A stretch of DNA of 14,800 nucleotides from CAYNND01 sp964528735. GTDB lineage: Bacteria > Patescibacteriota > Minisyncoccia > Phycocordibacterales > UBA2100. Both the position numbers and the translations under genes were made by a program. The notes below the pieces were generated by a model. That model saw only the letters and a program-made list of their open reading frames with translations. It was not told the DNA's origin and did no database searches. Below are positions 11,841 through 14,800 of this stretch, piece by piece. The stretch lies in assembly GCA_964528735.1 (NCBI GenBank), contig CAZGUV010000021.1:1-14800 (forward strand), read 5' to 3'. The first letter of the stretch is position 1; every line of letters starts with the position of its first letter.

Positions 11841-12806
11841 TTACTGTACAGGATTGAACGGCGCCTTTCCAGAGAGTACAGCGATAATATTTTTTGCAGC
11901 TACCTCCGCCATTGCCCTTCGGGCGGTCTCGGATGCTGAGGCAGTATGAGGTGTAATGACTACATTCGGAAGTTCTGAGAGACCGTCCTCAAGTGCTGGT
12001 TCACGTTCAAAGACATCGAGTGCTGCGCCTCGTATCACTCCATTTTTCAATGCCTCGACAAGCGCCTTTTCATCGATAATCGGGCCACGGGCAGTGTTGA
12101 TGAGATACGCCGTCTTCTTCATCATTTTGAGATGGTCTGCGTTTATCATGTGCTGTGTCGACGGAAGAAGCGGCACATGCACTGAGACGACATCAGATTC
12201 AGAAAGAACAGTATCGGGCGATGGACAGAATGTTGCACCAGTACTTTTCTCCAAAAGAGGATTTTCTTTGACATCGTAGTAGCAGACCTCCATACCAAAT
12301 CCATTCCGAGCTATTTCCGCAACTCGCGAACCAATACGTCCCGCACCAAGCAGCCCAAGTTTTTTTCCTTTCAACTCAGTACCGAGGAAGAGCATCGGTC
12401 CCCATCCCGTATATTTTCCTTGTCGAGTATACATATCACTCTCAACAATCCGTCGCGCTACTGCCAAGATAAGGGCGATGGTGTGCTCTGCAACAGCATC
12501 AGTCAGTACATCCGGAGTATTGGTAATTACTACATTTCTTGCGCGTGCAATATCAAGACTAATATTGTTGAAACCGACAGCATAGTTTGCACATATCTTG
12601 AGATTTTTCCCTGCATCGAACACTGCCCTATCTACCGTGTCATTTAAAAGGCTCAGCAATGCATCAGGGTTATGCTTTGCAATTTCAGAAACAAGTTCAT
12701 CATGTGTTAGCACATCATTTTTAGATGACACAATGACCCCAAGCCCTGCATCGCGGAGCATGGAAACTCCACTCTCCGGTATCTCTCGAGTAATATATAC
12801 CTTCAT
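11841..12806 (-). CDS. D-2-hydroxyacid dehydrogenase (glyoxylate/hydroxypyruvate reductase type, 321 aa)
   Basis: An NAD(P)H-dependent oxidoreductase that interconverts 2-oxoacids and D-2-hydroxyacids. The nucleotide-binding Rossmann motif is GLLGAGRIGSRVA (151-163). An Asp after the second strand (YYDVK, Asp178) suggests NAD preference. The catalytic triad is Arg240 (NTARGPI), Glu269 (DVFEREP) and His287 (TPHTAS). Length and motif order match the family. Substrate (glyoxylate, hydroxypyruvate, phosphoglycerate-like or lactate) cannot be fixed by sequence. The ATG is two bases after the aldolase stop and its own stop is four bases before Nth, so the three are probably co-transcribed. Confidence 0.92.
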   Translation of the reverse strand: MKVYITREIPESGVSMLRDAGLGVIVSSKNDVLTHDELVSEIAKHNPDALLSLLNDTVDRAVFDAGKNLKICANYAVGFNNISLDIARARNVVITNTPDVLTDAVAEHTIALILAVARRIVESDMYTRQGKYTGWGPMLFLGTELKGKKLGLLGAGRIGSRVAEIARNGFGMEVCYYDVKENPLLEKSTGATFCPSPDTVLSESDVVSVHVPLLPSTQHMINADHLKMMKKTAYLINTARGPIIDEKALVEALKNGVIRGAALDVFEREPALEDGLSELPNVVITPHTASASETARRAMAEVAAKNIIAVLSGKAPFNPVQ

Positions 12807-12808
12807 AC

Positions 12809-13657
12809 TTACATTCGTGCGAAAAGCTTCATGCGAGCACGGACTACTTCTTTCATAACATCCTTACCTTTTCCAAGATACTTAGCAGGCGCGACTTCCT
12901 TCACATCGGCACTGAGCGCCTCTTCGATACCCTTTCGGTACGCCATGCGAATCTCTGTATTGATATGGATGATATCAATTCCCGCCTGCACTGCCTGAGT
13001 AAAATCTTCATCAGGAATACCAGAACCGCCATGAAGCACAAGGGAAACGTCACATGCTGATACGACAGCACGCAAGAGTGGTATATCAATATGTGGATTT
13101 ACACCTCCTGCAATGACCCCATGAATATTGCCCACCGCTGGCGCGAAGAGATCAATGCCGGTCTCGCGTACAAAACGTGCTGCAACTTCTGGATTTGTCT
13201 TCTCTAAACCAACTGGCGCAGCGTCAATAACTTTTGAGCCCTCGCCAATAAACCCGAGCTCTGCCTCAACAAGTACATCTCGCCCAGAATTGCGCGCCAA
13301 CGCGACAGCACCACGAGTAATTTTAATATTCTCTTCGATAGGCAATTTTGCGGCATCGATGATGACCGCATCAAAACCTGCGTCAATTGATTCTTGAATA
13401 CCTTGAAGATCGTGCGTATGGTCAGCATTGAGGTACACGGGCTTACCCTGTCGTTGGTACTCTTTTACCATTGCTGCAACAAATCGTCTGCCAATAAATT
13501 TTGCCTCTCCTTCAGAAACACCGATAATGACAGGCAATTGAAGCTCATCAGCCACCTCCACGACTCCGTGAAGTTGGGTAGAATCTGAAACGTTAAAGTG
13601 CGCCACAGCCACCCCCTTCTCTCGAGCATCCTTAATAACTTCACGTAATGATTTCAT
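12809..13657 (-). CDS. Class II fructose-bisphosphate aldolase family (282 aa)
   Basis: A metal-dependent ketose-bisphosphate aldolase, cleaving fructose 1,6-bisphosphate to dihydroxyacetone phosphate and glyceraldehyde 3-phosphate in glycolysis. Seen: AHFNVSD (19-25), NADHTHD with the catalytic Asp79 and metal ligand His80, EAELG (Glu133), GNIHG (His179), LHGGSGI (His209) and INTEIR (phosphate site). Related members act on tagatose or other sugar phosphates, so the exact substrate is inferred. The ATG at 13657 is preferred over an extension upstream: homology begins here, an extended -10 lies six bases before it, and the extension would overlap the divergent kinase. It is the first gene of the minus-strand series. 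Confidence 0.9.
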   Translation of the reverse strand: MKSLREVIKDAREKGVAVAHFNVSDSTQLHGVVEVADELQLPVIIGVSEGEAKFIGRRFVAAMVKEYQRQGKPVYLNADHTHDLQGIQESIDAGFDAVIIDAAKLPIEENIKITRGAVALARNSGRDVLVEAELGFIGEGSKVIDAAPVGLEKTNPEVAARFVRETGIDLFAPAVGNIHGVIAGGVNPHIDIPLLRAVVSACDVSLVLHGGSGIPDEDFTQAVQAGIDIIHINTEIRMAYRKGIEEALSADVKEVAPAKYLGKGKDVMKEVVRARMKLFARM

Positions 13658-13663
13658 CCGACT

Positions 13664-13672
13664 ATCGTACCA
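13664..13672 (-). promoter_or_regulatory. Extended -10 (TGgTACGAT) of the aldolase operon
   Basis: On the minus strand TG-N-TACGAT is followed by exactly six bases (AGTCGG) and the ATG at 13657, again a leaderless arrangement. TACGAT has two mismatches to consensus. Confidence 0.45.
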
Positions 13673-13708
13673 CACGTGGATAATGCCTCCCCCTCGTGTC
13701 CACACGTG
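13670..13708. promoter_or_regulatory. Direct repeat CCACACGTG in the aldolase/kinase divergent region
   Basis: CCACACGTG at 13670-13678 and 13700-13708, 30 bases apart (about three helical turns), each holding a CACGTG palindrome. One copy abuts the aldolase -10 and the other overlaps the kinase extended -10. It may be a shared operator; no binding protein is known. Confidence 0.35.
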
Positions 13709-13715
13709 ATATTCT
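13707..13715 (+). promoter_or_regulatory. Extended -10 (TGaTATTCT) of the sugar kinase gene
   Basis: TG-N-TATTCT, then six bases (GTATCT) and the ATG at 13722. The geometry matches the transporter, HAD and aldolase starts. No Shine-Dalgarno is present. Confidence 0.5.
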
Positions 13716-13721
13716 GTATCT

Positions 13722-14714
13722 ATGAAGTATGATTTTGTTGGAATTGGTGATATCACCACTGATGCATTTATAAAACTCTCGGACGCGCATGTTATCGAAG
13801 GATTGAACCATGCGAGCAAGGAGCTCTGTGTACGTTTTGGCGAGAAAGTCCCTTTTGATTCTGTCACCGTGGTGCGCGCCGTAGGAAACGCAGGAAATGC
13901 AGCAGTCTCTGCGCACCGACTTGGTGTCCGATCAGCACTTCACACCTATGTAGGAGATGACAGCAATGGAGCAGACTGTATAGCAGCACTAAAAGAAGAG
14001 GGGCTTTCGACTGAGTATGTTGGCATACAGCCAGGCACCCCTACAAACTATCACTACGTTCTCCAGTTTGGCCCTGAGCGAACTATTCTTGTAAAGCAAG
14101 AAAAATACAAATACGTACTCCCAAATTTTCAGGAACCGCCGAAGTGGATATACCTTACGTCTCTCGGTGAGCACGCGCTCCCATTTCACGATGAAGTCGC
14201 AGAGTATATAGAGAAGCATCCAGAAACTAAACTCGCATTTCAACCGGGAACATTCCAAATAAAAATGGGCGCAAGCAAGCTCAAGCGACTCTACCAAGCA
14301 ACCGAAGTATTTTTCTGCAACAAAGAAGAAGCGCAGCAGATACTCGACACGACACAAAACGACATGCGCGAACTCCTCGTCTCAATGCGCATGTTTGGAC
14401 CAAAGATTCCAGTCATAACTGATGGGCCAAATGGAGCATACGCATTTGATGGTGAAAAAGCTTGGTTTGTACCGATGTACCCAGATCCAAAACCGCCAAT
14501 ATCACGCACAGGTGCGGGTGACGCATTTGCTTCTACAGTGACTACGTACCTCGGACTAGGCTATCCTCTTGGCGAGGCGCTGTTGCGAGGACCGATAAAC
14601 TCTATGAATGTAGTCCAGCACGTCGGGGCACAAAAGGGATTGCTGACTCGAGAAAAACTCGAAGAATTTTTGAGAAACGCACCACCTGACTACAAACTCA
14701 AACAGATAGTGTAA
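13722..14714 (+). CDS. PfkB/ribokinase-family carbohydrate kinase (330 aa)
   Basis: An ATP-dependent sugar or nucleoside kinase. The N-terminal GIGDITTDAF strand, the substrate-binding GNAGNAAVSAHRLG (55-68, PfkB signature 1 region), a GDD turn (78-80), ITDGPNGAY (232-240) and SRTGAGDAFAS (261-271, signature 2 with catalytic Asp267 and anion hole GAG) are all present. Length is typical. The phosphate acceptor is unknown; divergence from a fructose-bisphosphate aldolase makes fructose-6-phosphate or another sugar (phosphate) a reasonable inference. It is a single-gene transcript ending at a strong terminator. Confidence 0.88.
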   Translation: MKYDFVGIGDITTDAFIKLSDAHVIEGLNHASKELCVRFGEKVPFDSVTVVRAVGNAGNAAVSAHRLGVRSALHTYVGDDSNGADCIAALKEEGLSTEYVGIQPGTPTNYHYVLQFGPERTILVKQEKYKYVLPNFQEPPKWIYLTSLGEHALPFHDEVAEYIEKHPETKLAFQPGTFQIKMGASKLKRLYQATEVFFCNKEEAQQILDTTQNDMRELLVSMRMFGPKIPVITDGPNGAYAFDGEKAWFVPMYPDPKPPISRTGAGDAFASTVTTYLGLGYPLGEALLRGPINSMNVVQHVGAQKGLLTREKLEEFLRNAPPDYKLKQIV

Positions 14715-14720
14715 AAAATT

Positions 14721-14754
14721 GCCCCTGGGCGCAACGTGCGTCCAGGGGCTTTTT
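14721..14754 (+). terminator. Rho-independent terminator after the sugar kinase, possibly bidirectional
   Basis: GCCCCTGG/CCAGGGGC extended by GCGCA/TGCGT gives a 13-bp stem with a three-base loop, followed by TTTTT. The A run before the stem (14713-14718) would give a U tract on the minus strand, so it may also serve a convergent gene beyond the right edge. Confidence 0.88.
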
Positions 14755-14800
14755 GATTGGCGTGTGCTTGTCGAGCGCTGTCAGTCGCCCTCTCCTTCTC

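Noticed and set aside
13658..13867. N-terminal extension of the aldolase
   Set aside because: Aldolase similarity begins at the ATG at 13657, and the extension would run through the divergent promoters into the kinase gene.
14781..14800. 3' end of a convergent minus-strand gene (TGA at 14781-14783 after Glu/Gly codons)
   Set aside because: Only about six codons are in the window. The bidirectional-looking terminator fits, but there is too little to support a gene.

Overview
The window reads as a draft (gapped) bacterial contig, most likely from a Patescibacteria/CPR organism of the Parcubacteria type. That placement is an inference. It rests on several gene starts with a -10 hexamer six bases before the ATG (leaderless style), an endonuclease III and a MutY-like glycosylase that both lack a complete Fe-S ligand set, secreted proteins built from Cys-bracketed Ig-like repeats, and a tandem pair of small secreted helical proteins of a kind I associate with CPR genomes. 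The standard genetic code works throughout. No rRNA, tRNA, CRISPR array or insertion sequence was seen.

Left part (1-3174, minus strand): two surface-protein genes. The first is cut by the window edge and encodes a signal peptide followed by Ig-like repeats. The second (959-3101) is one gene broken by two runs of N. It encodes an export segment, a tryptophan-rich repeat array, a 9-residue repeat, Pro-rich linkers, two Ig-like domains and a C-terminal VPETG + membrane segment + basic tail that looks like a sortase sorting signal. The 100-N gap falls inside an exact 135-bp tandem repeat, so repeat number is unknown.

Small-protein block (about 3200-4500, minus strand): three short genes for secreted, lipoprotein and membrane-anchored proteins in a visibly G+C-richer stretch, with strong GGAGG ribosome sites on two of them, long structured leaders and hairpins. 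Two of the proteins share an unusual C-terminal four-cysteine motif ending in CQC.

Centre (4532-7584): a 654-residue protein with an N-terminal Tae4-like (NlpC/P60-type) peptidoglycan amidase domain, an internal Tat-like or membrane segment and an unrecognised C-terminal domain. Divergent from it are two paralogous secreted helical proteins with one conserved Cys pair, closed by a strong terminator.

Right part (7631-14754): an MFS-type transporter (+) whose stop codon shares a CTAG with the stop of a convergent minus-strand series. In transcription order that series is class II fructose-bisphosphate aldolase, D-2-hydroxyacid dehydrogenase and Nth (2-4 bp gaps), then a HAD phosphatase, an SGNH hydrolase and a MutY-like glycosylase (short gap or overlaps). 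A PfkB-family sugar kinase is divergent from the aldolase across a 64-bp intergenic region with a repeated CCACACGTG. Kinase plus aldolase suggest a glycolytic locus; Nth plus MutY-like supply base-excision repair.
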